Positions 7,000 to 16,065 of a stretch of DNA of 64,000 nt are shown one piece after another. The DNA comes from Alicyclobacillus sp. ALC3 (GTDB taxonomy: Bacteria; Bacillota; Bacilli; Alicyclobacillales; Alicyclobacillaceae). The position numbers were made by a program, and so were the translations under genes. The stretch is from the NCBI RefSeq assembly GCF_028751195.1, contig NZ_CP066784.1:4402001-4466000 (forward strand), written 5' to 3'. Every line of letters starts with the position of its first letter. The stretch's first letter is position 1. The notes below the pieces were generated by a model, which saw nothing but the letters and a program-made list of their open reading frames with translations, was not told the DNA's origin and ran no database searches.

Positions 7000-8499
7000 T
7001 TACCGGAATTTAATCCGTATGTTGATTCCATATCCATCCCGCACATACTCAATCCGTTCAACGATCTGCTTGAGCAAGCGATTCTTCTCGACCGGTTTTG
7101 CATCGAGTTGCTCCCACACGTTGTTTAGGTTCTCGATGCGCTGTAGTCTGTCCCCATCGGATACGGGGCCACCAATCTGCAGGTTTTCTCTCAACTGCTG
7201 GGTTTCGTTCTCCTTCTTTGTAATGAGGTCCTTTTGACGCTCCAGTCGCGAACGATATTCCTGCTTGGACAAATCTCCGGACACGTAGAGATCCTTCAGC
7301 CGGGAAATGCCTTCGTGTAAGTTTTCGAGTTCGGTCTCTCTCAGGCGTAACATCATTTGTGGGGTGACGTCATTCGATTCCGTTTCTTGAATCGGTCGTG
7401 ATCGGATTTCTTCTTCGTACTCCCGCAAGCTCTCCAAGACAGATCGATCAACATGCTCCACGTCGCACCCAGGATTGCCGCAGCGATTTCCGAATGGATC
7501 GATTTTCTGGCACTTTTTCACGAGAACTCGCCCGTTCTCCTTGGGCTGAAATTGCAGTGCAGACCCGCACTTTCCGCAGAATATGAGCCCGGAATACGGG
7601 TACGTTCCATGTCGAGTTCGTTTCGCTTGGATGCGACGCTGCTCCAAGACCTTAATGATTTTTGCGTGTTCTTCAGGCGTCTTTACGGCGGGATGCGCGT
7701 TTTCAACCACAACCCAGTTCTCTCTAGAATTGATGCGAAAAGGTGCTGTCTTGCGGTTCTTGTGCAGGCCGCCGCTGGTCTTGCCATAGATGATACGCCC
7801 GAGGTGCACTTCGTTGAGCGCCAACCGGTAAACCACGCTCTCCTGCCACAGCTTTCCCTTGGGGGAAGGGATGCCGAGGCGATTGAGTTCCCAGCATATT
7901 GAGGCGCATGTTGCACCACTGAGGAGACGCTTCTTGATGAGTTGATAAATCTCGAGTTTTTCGGGATCGATGTCTAGGGATTTGGCTTCGGAATTGTAGA
8001 CGTAAGGGAAGGGGGCGGGACCGTTCGTCCAGTGGCCGAGGCGAGCACCGATTTTCTTACCGCGCTGGAACCGCTTTTTGATCATGCGATACTCGTATCG
8101 GGCAAAGACGCCTTCAATGTCGGTGATGAGTTCCTGGTCTTCGTCGTTGAGGTCGTATACTCGGTTTGGCGTCACAACCAATGTGTTGGAGAGTTTGAGA
8201 ATTTTCTCGACACGGGCGCGGTCTTCTTTATCGCCACGACTCAATCGATCGTAGTCCATGACCACCACTGCGTCGTAAAAGTCGTTCTCCACATCTTTGA
8301 GAAGACGTTTGAATTCCGGGCGGTAGTCGATGCTGTCAGAACTGCCAATCTCACGATAGATGACGTAGCGCCAGTTGTTCTTCCGTACGAGGTCGGTGAG
8401 GGCGGTTTCATGTTTGAGCAAGACATCCTCTTCTCCATCCGTGTCGTCGCGGCTCTTGCGCAAATACACGGCGACTTCGTAAATCTTCTTCTGCTCCAA
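7000..8499 (-). CDS. large serine recombinase (ICE integrase)
   Basis: The product has 499 residues from TTG 8499, chosen because GAGGTGATCCAC, complementary to the 16S 3' end, lies just before it; the frame is open to GTG 8529. The resolvase catalytic domain has VYLRKSRDD with Ser16, YDRLSRGD and the helix E region. A recombinase domain follows (WELNRLGIPSPKGK, then GKTSGG), then a zinc ribbon with CGKCG and later Cys residues, and a coiled-coil C-terminus. This family integrates and excises phages and conjugative elements. It ends the minus-strand gene array and probably lies next to one attachment site, which I could not locate. Confidence 0.93.
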   Translation of the reverse strand: MEQKKIYEVAVYLRKSRDDTDGEEDVLLKHETALTDLVRKNNWRYVIYREIGSSDSIDYRPEFKRLLKDVENDFYDAVVVMDYDRLSRGDKEDRARVEKILKLSNTLVVTPNRVYDLNDEDQELITDIEGVFARYEYRMIKKRFQRGKKIGARLGHWTNGPAPFPYVYNSEAKSLDIDPEKLEIYQLIKKRLLSGATCASICWELNRLGIPSPKGKLWQESVVYRLALNEVHLGRIIYGKTSGGLHKNRKTAPFRINSRENWVVVENAHPAVKTPEEHAKIIKVLEQRRIQAKRTRHGTYPYSGLIFCGKCGSALQFQPKENGRVLVKKCQKIDPFGNRCGNPGCDVEHVDRSVLESLREYEEEIRSRPIQETESNDVTPQMMLRLRETELENLHEGISRLKDLYVSGDLSKQEYRSRLERQKDLITKKENETQQLRENLQIGGPVSDGDRLQRIENLNNVWEQLDAKPVEKNRLLKQIVERIEYVRDGYGINIRIKFR

Positions 8500-8604
8500 G
8501 TGGATCACCTCGATGTTGGTGGAGTTCACATCAGCGAGTATGGCATCGGGGCTCCGTCACGTGTCGTTGTTCCTGTCTGGTCATGGAGCCCCGTTTGGAT
8601 GTCC

Positions 8605-8633
8605 AACTTAGCTCTGCGTCGCGGGGCAGTCAA
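8605..8633 (-). promoter_or_regulatory. predicted promoter of the integrase gene (repeat module copy A)
   Basis: On the minus strand TTGACT (8633-8628) and TAAGTT (8610-8605) are 17 bases apart, followed by GGACATCC. The surrounding 58 bases (8595-8652) are repeated at 9223-9279 with roughly three quarters identity. Confidence 0.5.
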
Positions 8634-8756
8634 CGGAAGGAGATGGAGGGGGAACACGTCGCGATCCGATTGTGAGACTGTGCCATGGACATGGTGAACT
8701 GGTGCGGTAGATGGGTGGGGGAAACGAGGTGTGTGTCGTGACCGCGAATCTGCGAT

Positions 8757-9191
8757 TCAACGGCAGACGGGCAGGATTGCCAGGTGAAGCCTCGAGATTG
8801 TCGGCAACAAGTCCTTCTTATAGGCGGACTGACGAACAATCCGGAAACAACGTGGGGCGTGGGTGCAGAGATGTCTTGCGTTCACGAAGAAACGAACCGC
8901 GTATGGTTTCTGGCCCCATTCTACCTGGACGTGAATTTCGTCAATGATGAACCGCTCCGCACCCACTTGAAGATTCGGGACGTTTCGACGGTAGAGAACC
9001 CGAATCTCGCCGCCTCGATCTGAAAAGGTACAGCGTCGCCAGGCCTGATCCATGACAGAAACGCGCATGGGCGCGCGGTCCGGATGCCACGCCTGCAGCC
9101 AGCTATCCAAGACCTGGACTGAGACTGTCTTGGCGTCGGGTGGTATTCGGAAGGCGGAATGGATTGAAGATTGACCTGTTGTGTCCGGCAT
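8757..9191 (-). CDS. hypothetical ICE protein, 144 residues
   Basis: ATG 9191 stands 8 bases behind GGAGGG, a better start than ATG 9374. I recognise no domain. The protein is basic, with a possible beta-rich middle (VSVMDQAWRRCTFSDRGGEI, then QVEWGQKPYAVRFFV) and a Cys/His-containing tail. It lies between two copies of a shared promoter module and upstream of the integrase, so it may be an accessory regulator or recombination factor (inference). Confidence 0.55.
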   Translation of the reverse strand: MPDTTGQSSIHSAFRIPPDAKTVSVQVLDSWLQAWHPDRAPMRVSVMDQAWRRCTFSDRGGEIRVLYRRNVPNLQVGAERFIIDEIHVQVEWGQKPYAVRFFVNARHLCTHAPRCFRIVRQSAYKKDLLPTISRLHLAILPVCR

Positions 9192-9231
9192 GGCCGTATC
9201 CCTCCAGCGGTGGAATGGTGCTTGGGTGTCC

Positions 9232-9260
9232 AAACTAGCTCTGTGTTGGCAGACAGTCAA
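9232..9260 (-). promoter_or_regulatory. predicted promoter, repeat module copy B
   Basis: TTGACT (9260-9255) and TAGTTT (9237-9232) lie 17 bases apart on the minus strand, followed by GGACACCC. It precedes the gene starting at 9191 and is a diverged copy of the module before the integrase. Confidence 0.5.
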
Positions 9261-9319
9261 CGGCAGGGATTGGAGGGGGCCGTCGATCAGGCTGGCTACC
9301 TGAAGAGATGTCTCTTCTT

Positions 9320-9499
9320 CTACCCGGGTTTCACATTTGTTGCAGAGTATGGGGTTTCTTCGGCGCGTTTGCACGGGATGAGTGTGATTTCATGGCACGT
9401 GGAGCATGTGATCGTGATCCCGGAAGGTGTCACATGGATCAAATCTGGCCAGATCACGGAGTAGTGGCCAGAGGGACAGATGAACATCGGCTCTCTCAT
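9320..9499 (-). CDS. small CxxC protein, possible zinc finger
   Basis: The product has about 59 residues from ATG 9499, 6 bases behind AAAAGGGGTG; GTG 9508 is also possible. The sequence has MFICPSGHYSVI and later CSTCHE, a Cys..His and CxxC arrangement that could bind zinc. It is part of the minus-strand gene series of the ICE. I do not recognise its family. Confidence 0.45.
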   Translation of the reverse strand: MREPMFICPSGHYSVIWPDLIHVTPSGITITCSTCHEITLIPCKRAEETPYSATNVKPG

Positions 9500-9628
9500 C
9501 TTGTTCACCCCTTTTCACGTGACTTAGCTCCTGCCGCACGCCGTCCGCTACTCGCCTTCATCGCCGGGACTCTTTTTGTTCTGTGGTTGGCCTCCTGAAA
9601 GCCACCAATATGGTCTACACGCAATGCG

Positions 9629-9955
9629 TCAAAAGCTCATGCCCTTGAGATGCTTGCGCTCTTCGTAAGTCCAATCGATGTCGTGATCGTGGAAGCAGGC
9701 ATACACGTGTTCCACCACGGGGCGGTATTTCGCCGGAGGCAAGTCACGGTCCCAGCCTCGGTCATAATTGACCAGTGCATGAAGAAGGCCGTCCCCTTTC
9801 TTCGGGACGATCATTAAGGCGGAGATTCTGCCATCATTAATCCCGAACTTCGACGGCTCGTCGAACACGCGAGCATGCACGTAGTATCCGTCGACGACCC
9901 CTTCATACCAGGTTCCGCCGAATGAGCTTGGTTTCATCGCGAATTCGTACTGCAA
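9629..9955 (-). CDS. small conserved-looking protein (DUF7678-like?)
   Basis: The product has 108 residues from TTG 9955, 8 bases behind GAGGAGG; ATG 9937 is an alternative. The sequence has GTWYEGVVDGYYVHARVFDE, FGINDGRISAL and VNYDRGWDRD, a pattern I associate from memory with short mobile-element proteins annotated DUF7678. It has no known activity, no membrane segment and no cysteine cluster. Confidence 0.6.
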   Translation of the reverse strand: MQYEFAMKPSSFGGTWYEGVVDGYYVHARVFDEPSKFGINDGRISALMIVPKKGDGLLHALVNYDRGWDRDLPPAKYRPVVEHVYACFHDHDIDWTYEERKHLKGMSF

Positions 9956-10123
9956 TGGGATCCCTCCTCGTTTCAGTGACCGCTTCACTCGCTCCTTTTC
10001 CCCATCAAAGAATGAAAAGTTGCAGGCAGCGTAACAAACGCGCTTTGGCGTAGAACAGGTGCGTTTCAGTCCTCCGGTTCAATACCGTAAAGGACGCCCT
10101 GTAAATACTCGTGGGCGCGGGAA

Positions 10124-10297
10124 TCAGTTCTCGTCGACCACAAGGTATCCGAAGCCAGTACGGGTGATGGAGAACAGATATCCGTACGTTTTCTTGGCGT
10201 ACTCGGCAATTTCAAGGGCCTCGTTTTTGGTCGCTACATGAAGTCGGCCTTCCTTTCGTATACGCCGGACCTCATTCTCAAGCGCTTGGTCGAGCAT
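10124..10297 (-). CDS. hypothetical 57-residue ICE protein
   Basis: ATG 10297 follows the full anti-16S sequence AAAGGAGGTGATCC, one of the strongest ribosome binding sites in the window. The protein is a charged helix (NEVRRIRKEGRLHVA, NEALEIAEYAKKTYGYLF) with a short beta tail. I recognise no family. Strong translation and its own promoter module suggest an abundant small regulator or structural protein (inference). Confidence 0.6.
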   Translation of the reverse strand: MLDQALENEVRRIRKEGRLHVATKNEALEIAEYAKKTYGYLFSITRTGFGYLVVDEN

Positions 10298-10325
10298 GTG
10301 GATCACCTCCTTTCGGTGGTTGTCC

Positions 10326-10354
10326 AAATTAACTCTCCTTTGGGCCGTACGCAA
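10326..10354 (-). promoter_or_regulatory. predicted promoter, repeat module copy C
   Basis: TTGCGT (10354-10349) and TAATTT (10331-10326) lie 17 bases apart on the minus strand, followed by GGACAACC. Together with copies A and B it gives the shared string GAG(C/T)TA..TTGGACA.CC. It precedes the strongly translated 57-residue gene. Confidence 0.45.
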
Positions 10355-10366
10355 GCACCAGTTTGT

Positions 10367-11320
10367 TTAGTCAGGAGGAGGTGCCGTCGGCGATACGCTG
10401 GCTTTCGCCGCGAGGCTGAGGGACGGTGTGGGGGCCAATTTCTCAGGTGACGTTGGCAAAAACCAAGTGACGGGGAGTGGAGTTTTTCCCTCCGCAAGGC
10501 TTACAGCGACGTCGTTTGATTCGGTTTGCCCAATACGCTGACCGGCCTTCACGAGTGTTCCAGTCACCACACTCGGCGTTAGGCCCTGTTCTGTGAAGGT
10601 GAGTCCGTATCCGATGTCAATCGTCACACTCGTTCTCGAAACGCGTGTCACAGTTCCCTCGTGACCAGCTAGGACTTGCGATCCTGAGGGAGAACGAACC
10701 TTGACACTCAATGGCTCGTGTTGGCTGCCTGTCGGTACAACTGCCCAGCTATGGCTTTGCACCGGCCACACCCACTCAGAACTGAGTGGATTCCAAGCCT
10801 GATAGGTTTGCGCCAACTGAAGAACCTCGCGGACATAGTCGCTGGAGTGGTTGTATTGAAAGACGGCTTGGTACGGGTGTTTCTTTGCATCGTTTGCCGA
10901 CAAGTAGTTCGCGGCGGAGAAGATGGCGTCGACCGGATCATACGGGTCAGCCCGACCGTCGCCGTCTGCATCAACCCCATAGGCAGCCCAGGTCGCTGGC
11001 TCAAACTGCATCCAACCGGTGGCCCCTGCTGAAGACACGGATAGGTTTCGACCAAAGTCTGTTTCTACGCGATTGATCCCCGCCAGAATGGCCCACGGGA
11101 CGTGGTACTTGGCACCTGCCGCGTGGTAGATCGGAACGAGGTCTGGCGGGATCGGTTCGACAGCCGTTCCTGAGGCGAACGGAAGGGTATTGTCCCGGGA
11201 TGAGATGATGACCCCAAGAGTTACGAGGAGCAGGAGAAACAGGAGGAGGACAATCACAACACCCCACACGCCAAGGAGCCCGATGATCCACAGGATGATC
11301 TTTCGTGCGGGGCGTTTCAC
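10367..11320 (-). CDS. VirB1-like lytic transglycosylase with M23-like C-terminal region
   Basis: The product has 317 residues. Residues 8-40 form a long membrane anchor. The transglycosylase domain follows: IPPDLVPIYHAAGAKY, WAILAGINRVETDFGRN with the catalytic Glu, GATGWMQFEPATW, and a DADGDGRADPYDP Ca-binding-like loop. After about residue 190, VQSHSW..V..G....P...V and G..G.V..V...SV.ID.G.G resemble a degenerate M23/lysostaphin domain without its zinc ligands. It would open peptidoglycan for the conjugation channel. It overlaps the VirB6-like gene by 4 bp. Confidence 0.87.
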   Translation of the reverse strand: MKRPARKIILWIIGLLGVWGVVIVLLLFLLLLVTLGVIISSRDNTLPFASGTAVEPIPPDLVPIYHAAGAKYHVPWAILAGINRVETDFGRNLSVSSAGATGWMQFEPATWAAYGVDADGDGRADPYDPVDAIFSAANYLSANDAKKHPYQAVFQYNHSSDYVREVLQLAQTYQAWNPLSSEWVWPVQSHSWAVVPTGSQHEPLSVKVRSPSGSQVLAGHEGTVTRVSRTSVTIDIGYGLTFTEQGLTPSVVTGTLVKAGQRIGQTESNDVAVSLAEGKTPLPVTWFLPTSPEKLAPTPSLSLAAKASVSPTAPPPD

Positions 11321-12882
11321 GACTCGTCACCGCCATCGTCACTACGTCCCTTTGGACGAAAACGACGATAGACATTCTTCGCGAACCCGGTGGAGCGATT
11401 GACCGATGTAGTGGTTTCTCGCCAATGTTCGCGAACGTAGGTGACGGACGTATGCATCATCTCATGGGGAGTGGGTGCGCCAACCTTGCTAAGAACGGCA
11501 CCGAGGATCCGCTTGCGAAACAGAAATGCGAGGAAGAAGAGTAGGGATAGAAACATCTGCTGTAGGATCAACAGCCCGGTCGTTTTGGTCAATACGTCGG
11601 CCATCAGCAACGTGATGCCAAAATAGAACCCATACACCACTTTGGTTCCGAGTGCGCCGATCAGCCAACCGAGCCAGGCGCGTACGAACGCGAATCCTCG
11701 GCCCGGCAGCAAACCGATGAGAAACACCAGCGGGGAGACCAGAATAAGCGCCAGGGCGATCTCCTGAGCGGCCACCAACATCCCTGCAATGACCGCGACA
11801 AACACGAGAAACATCACGGATGCGATGAGGGAAAATATCGCGATCACCATTCTTGGCACGACACTGCTCGCGCCAAGCACGTCTGGCATATCCGAGTGCC
11901 CACCGTGGTTGATCGACGGATTTCCAAGCGTCGTGGCGAGGATGTTTCGCTGTTGTGAGCCGTCCGGGAATGAACGCATGAGGGTCATCCAGTCTTCTCC
12001 CGGCGTCACCATCAGGGATACATGGTCTGAGGCCGCGGCCTTGGTCATCGCGGTCGCCTCGGCTGGCGTGACGCTGATGGGTTGTTGTTCTGTCCGATCA
12101 AACTCGCCGATGACCCATGGGCGTGTCACGAGTAAATCCCACACCTGATTCCCAGTGACCACAAGTTCTGTATCCGCTGCTTGATTGGGGGAGAGGGCGG
12201 AGGTTCCTTCGATTTGTTGAAAGGGTTGCGCCAGCGCCCCCATCGTCACCTGTGAGAGTTGGTCCATCGTATTGGACAGGAACCGAATATCGGTGCCGCT
12301 GTTCGTCATGAAAAAGAAGCCGCCTGCGAGTACCAAGACACTCGCCAGAATGCCCGACCACACCCGGGCCGTCTGGTTATCGACCATCGCCTTCTTCACC
12401 GCCCACGCTGCCAGCGCAATGAGGCTGAACGGGAGGAAACGGCCGAATAGACTATGGCGAAGGCCGATGAGGAGTGGAGTAATCGCAGCCAACTGGTCGT
12501 TCACCAGCTTCGTGTGAAACCCGAGTTCCGAGAGGAAGATGCCAAAGCGGGTGATGAAGCCTGCTCCAATAAACAGCCAACTCGCGATGGCGTCTCCAAG
12601 GTAGGGGATGGGGTCATTCAGACTCGGTTTGAGTCCGCCCCATTCCCAGGTGACAAGGCTGTAGCCAAGGTCGAATGCGTAGCGGTCGGGTGGGTAGATG
12701 CGGTAGGTTGGCGTGGTTTGGACGGACATACCGATTTGGTTCTCGGTCGGCAAAATTTGATTCATCATGGTAGTCGACGACGACGTGGTTGCGGCAAACG
12801 CTGGCTGTGCGACGATGAAGAAGCACGCCGCAGCGGCAGAACACACAAGGGCGATCATCCAAAACCGCCACTTTCGTTTCAT
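11317..12882 (-). CDS. VirB6/TrbL-like polytopic membrane protein of the transfer channel
   Basis: The product has 521 residues. A signal peptide (residues 1-30, ending AFA-A) is followed by a periplasm-facing stretch, a central pair of hydrophobic segments around residues 155-215, and a C-terminal cluster of at least four helices between about 340 and 465. A charged tail ends in SDDGGDES. This is the layout of TrbL/VirB6-type conjugation proteins. Its 4-bp overlaps with virB4 and the transglycosylase gene mean coupled translation. Confidence 0.8.
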   Translation of the reverse strand: MKRKWRFWMIALVCSAAAACFFIVAQPAFAATTSSSTTMMNQILPTENQIGMSVQTTPTYRIYPPDRYAFDLGYSLVTWEWGGLKPSLNDPIPYLGDAIASWLFIGAGFITRFGIFLSELGFHTKLVNDQLAAITPLLIGLRHSLFGRFLPFSLIALAAWAVKKAMVDNQTARVWSGILASVLVLAGGFFFMTNSGTDIRFLSNTMDQLSQVTMGALAQPFQQIEGTSALSPNQAADTELVVTGNQVWDLLVTRPWVIGEFDRTEQQPISVTPAEATAMTKAAASDHVSLMVTPGEDWMTLMRSFPDGSQQRNILATTLGNPSINHGGHSDMPDVLGASSVVPRMVIAIFSLIASVMFLVFVAVIAGMLVAAQEIALALILVSPLVFLIGLLPGRGFAFVRAWLGWLIGALGTKVVYGFYFGITLLMADVLTKTTGLLILQQMFLSLLFFLAFLFRKRILGAVLSKVGAPTPHEMMHTSVTYVREHWRETTTSVNRSTGFAKNVYRRFRPKGRSDDGGDES

Positions 12883-15341
12883 GAAGAGGACCTCCCATCG
12901 ACGGAGGTATTGAATATATCCAAGAGATCATCGGGGGTCGGATCGATGTGGATGCGCCCGACGCGGCCTTCGATGTCCTTCATAAAACAGTCCCCGGAGC
13001 GTAGGCTGCGAAACTCCTGCCACAGGCTGGTTTCGTCCGGATCAAGACCGAGCAGGATCGCGTTGTCACGGCTCGCACGGGGGTCCTCGGTACGGAAACA
13101 GAAGATGGCCCCAAGGTTGTTGCGGAGTTCTTCCTCTGCAATGTCTCCAGGGTTTTGCGTCACCAGGATCGGAACGACGCCATAGGAGCGGCCCATGCGA
13201 ACCGTCTCGTCGATCAGCTGGCGTCCCTCGGGGAATGAACGAAGCAGCCAGGCTTCGTCGATCCCGAACAACTTCAGTCTGCCAGGAGCGGTATGAAACA
13301 GCCGTTCTCGACCCAGTGCGGCCATGAGGTACATCATGCCGACCCCGAACCGCTCATTGGGCGTGAGGCTCATGCTTTCTCCCGCTACGCGTTTCGGAAG
13401 AGGAAGACTTGCCAGACTAGCGACGACAAATCGGGTGCCGGGGAGGGAACTCTGACCCTCGTCTCGCGCGAACACGAGCCGTCCATAAGGGCTTTTCATG
13501 TAACCCTGAAGCCGCGTATGGCAACGCCGAGCTTCCACGCGCAGCGCCTCGTGACCACCGGACTGGGCGAGGTTTTGCATCTCACGCATGAAACGCGTTA
13601 AGTCACGTGGGCCGTTCGCGAACACCTTTTCAACCGCTTCCATGATGACATCCGCACGTTCGTCACTTCGCCCGCCGTCGAGCAGAAGACTCAGGTAATC
13701 GAGCGCGACGGCCTGAGCGCGTTCCTCACTCTGGGCCAGGCGAAAGGGGTTGATGCGCGTTCGGGATCCGGCAGACAAGTCTAGGACGGTGAGGTCTTTT
13801 GCGATCTCCGGGATTTGATAGAAGCACTTGTCCTCGTCCTTTGGGTCAATGCTGAAGATCGTGCCACCTCGGTTGTAGGCCAGATAGAACAGCAGTTTTT
13901 TGAAAACGGACTTTCCACCACCCAGGGTGCCGACGATGCCAACTGCGCCGCTTCGATTCATTTCACTGGACATGGGTCTCGCTAAATCCAAGAGAACCGG
14001 CGTCCCTTGCCCTGTGCGGCCAATGTAATCACCGGTTGGGTCACCGGCGTCCCGGCTGCCATGGGGGATGCCAGCCGCCAAGTAGCCCGGGTCCATCGGG
14101 ATACCCCAGGGTTTCTTCAGAATGTCGGTCCCGGGGAAAAAGTCCATGAACCCTCGGACTTGGTCACCGGGTGAGCGGACAACGCGTAGGTGTTGGCTAC
14201 TGCAAAGCTGGGCGAACTGCGTCGCACGCGCTTCCAGTTCCGTACGCGTTGGGGCGAAGACGGCAAAGGTGACGGTTGTATGCACGAGTGGCATGCCGCG
14301 TTGGAGCTTGTGCTCCAGAAGGCGCCCCCGGTCGCCTGCCCACTCCAGAGTGAGTGGCAGGTCTCCGGTCCCCTCGACGTATTCCCGCTGCTGGTCCTTG
14401 AGTGCTTTGCGGCTGCGTTCGAGTCCGGCAGCGGCCGTATGCGGCGCTTCGACATGGAGGTGGATGCTGTATTCCACCGGGTCGTGTAGGTCATCCAATC
14501 GGTACAGCCATTCCTGTCCCACGTCGGACACCTCTTCGGGAACGTCCACAAGAAAGTAGAAGGCTTGCCAACTGGCCTGCTCATCCTCGTCGTCATGACG
14601 GACAACCAGGGTCTTTATTCGTTCCTCGATCACGCTATCCCCGGAGATGAGAATGGGGAGTGAACTTCGAGGACGAATCATCACGCGCTCCCCACGTATG
14701 GCGATTTGATAACTCGGTTCAAGTCCCAATTGGGGCTCATGGACCAGACCTCGATGGAACGAATGACGAAGCAGCCATTCGATGTCGGAACTTTGCATGC
14801 GCTCTCCATTCAGTGCCGTCCGGACGGACTGTGCCACGAGCGCCTCGGCACCGAGCGCGTCCTCCAAGACCCTGCGGTCGACCTCACCGGATGGTCCAGC
14901 GAGAAACTGTTGCTCCAGTACGCGTCCGAAGCCCATTACCCAGTCGCGAAAGGACGAGAGGGTCTGCGCCGGGGACGTCAGGTGAAGGTCGGGTGGCGTG
15001 AACCGGGATCGCGGTAATTTGACGAGAAGGAACAACGAGCGTCGCCAGGGATGCGTATCGGCGACCTTGTGGATGACAGCTTCTCGGTACCGTTCAAATT
15101 CCTGACCGTGTTCTGTGTTCCGGGTGAACAACCCCGTCGGGCGGATTTCGTCCGTCAGCGAAAGAAAATGGCATGCGCCGCGATAGGTGTGCAGAAACTC
15201 TCGCAGGCTGTCCGCAATGGCTCGTTTTTTATCACCCGATTGAAAGGCGTACGGCTGCTGCGGAATGCGATATGCGGCCCAGGTCTGCAGCCGCATATCG
15301 AAAAGGACATTTTGCTCGTAGTAGAGAACGGGGCACTTCAT
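12879..15341 (-). CDS. virB4: VirB4-type conjugation ATPase
   Basis: The product has 820 residues. The frame is open to 15611, but ATG 15341 forms ATGA with the stop of the preceding gene. An N-terminal VirB4 domain is followed by Walker A GTLGGGKS at about residues 471-478, Walker B LKLFGIDEAW at about 689-698, and the NPGDIAEEELRNNLGAIFCF helicase-like block. It powers the type IV secretion channel at the inner face of the membrane. It is the most conserved element of the transfer operon. Confidence 0.93.
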   Translation of the reverse strand: MKCPVLYYEQNVLFDMRLQTWAAYRIPQQPYAFQSGDKKRAIADSLREFLHTYRGACHFLSLTDEIRPTGLFTRNTEHGQEFERYREAVIHKVADTHPWRRSLFLLVKLPRSRFTPPDLHLTSPAQTLSSFRDWVMGFGRVLEQQFLAGPSGEVDRRVLEDALGAEALVAQSVRTALNGERMQSSDIEWLLRHSFHRGLVHEPQLGLEPSYQIAIRGERVMIRPRSSLPILISGDSVIEERIKTLVVRHDDEDEQASWQAFYFLVDVPEEVSDVGQEWLYRLDDLHDPVEYSIHLHVEAPHTAAAGLERSRKALKDQQREYVEGTGDLPLTLEWAGDRGRLLEHKLQRGMPLVHTTVTFAVFAPTRTELEARATQFAQLCSSQHLRVVRSPGDQVRGFMDFFPGTDILKKPWGIPMDPGYLAAGIPHGSRDAGDPTGDYIGRTGQGTPVLLDLARPMSSEMNRSGAVGIVGTLGGGKSVFKKLLFYLAYNRGGTIFSIDPKDEDKCFYQIPEIAKDLTVLDLSAGSRTRINPFRLAQSEERAQAVALDYLSLLLDGGRSDERADVIMEAVEKVFANGPRDLTRFMREMQNLAQSGGHEALRVEARRCHTRLQGYMKSPYGRLVFARDEGQSSLPGTRFVVASLASLPLPKRVAGESMSLTPNERFGVGMMYLMAALGRERLFHTAPGRLKLFGIDEAWLLRSFPEGRQLIDETVRMGRSYGVVPILVTQNPGDIAEEELRNNLGAIFCFRTEDPRASRDNAILLGLDPDETSLWQEFRSLRSGDCFMKDIEGRVGRIHIDPTPDDLLDIFNTSVDGRSSS

Positions 15342-16036
15342 TGGACACCCCGCCTTTGGTGCAAACGTGCTTTTGCGCTTGCAGCCTGCACGGTGATGTC
15401 TGCTGGGGTCGTCACCGTCCAGAACCAAGTGCGTCCTCGGCGCGTCGCACGAATATCCTCCACGCTTGCATGACGGCGAGAAGGCAGTGGCGTGAGGGAA
15501 AACCGATGGACACGTGCGTGCCAACGGATCTTCGATGGGGGATACACCCGAAGGACGGACCCGGGTTGGAGTGTACCCTGCAGGGGTTCCGCCATGAAGA
15601 ATTTGATACAAAACTCGTTTTCCACATCGATTCTGTGAACCCGTCTCCCTCGGATGGACCAGTTTACCGTGCGCTTTGAGCGGGGCGGGGAAATACGCTC
15701 AAAGCGGCGGACGTATTTCTTGCTGATGAGGTATCGAAGGATGTCTCTGAGATACATCGATGTTGATTTACCCGCCGGGTCCAGCTTGTGCAGCAGATAG
15801 GCGAGTCCTGCCGGACCTACGCTCAGTGAGAGCGCGGGACCGAACGGCGAGACCCAGGCCAAAACCGGGATCACATAATAAAACAGTAGGAAGAAGGCGA
15901 AGGTTTGCACCCACAACAAGATGAGATCCCGGTCAATCGGCATCCAGAGCCGAATGTCTCCAATTTGATACAGGACGGTTTTGACGCGAAAGAGCGACCG
16001 GTAGGCCGCGTACCGCGTCTCCGTGGACTTTTGCAT
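15338..16036 (-). CDS. TcpE-like conjugation membrane protein
   Basis: The product has 232 residues from ATG 16036 behind AAAGGTGGTG. Two adjacent membrane segments lie at about residues 45-90 after a YQIGDIRLWMP motif. A basic cytoplasmic part follows, including YLRDILRYLISKKYVRRFE, resembling TcpE/PrgI-type proteins that precede VirB4 in Gram-positive elements. It overlaps virB4 by 4 bp. The family call is by position and layout. Confidence 0.72.
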   Translation of the reverse strand: MQKSTETRYAAYRSLFRVKTVLYQIGDIRLWMPIDRDLILLWVQTFAFFLLFYYVIPVLAWVSPFGPALSLSVGPAGLAYLLHKLDPAGKSTSMYLRDILRYLISKKYVRRFERISPPRSKRTVNWSIRGRRVHRIDVENEFCIKFFMAEPLQGTLQPGSVLRVYPPSKIRWHARVHRFSLTPLPSRRHASVEDIRATRRGRTWFWTVTTPADITVQAASAKARLHQRRGVQ

Positions 16037-16065
16037 GGGTTCACCACCTTTTCGGCGTTCCGCGA

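Noticed and set aside
8549-8590. GGGGCTCC...GGAGCCCC hairpin upstream of the integrase as terminator
   Set aside because: The loop is about 26 bases and there is no T-run on either strand; left unassigned.
8032-8697. 221-codon plus-strand ORF
   Set aside because: It is antisense to the catalytic domain of the serine recombinase, a common GC-driven shadow.
12454-13185. 243-codon plus-strand ORF
   Set aside because: It is antisense to the VirB6-like and VirB4 genes, which have clear domains and coupled starts.
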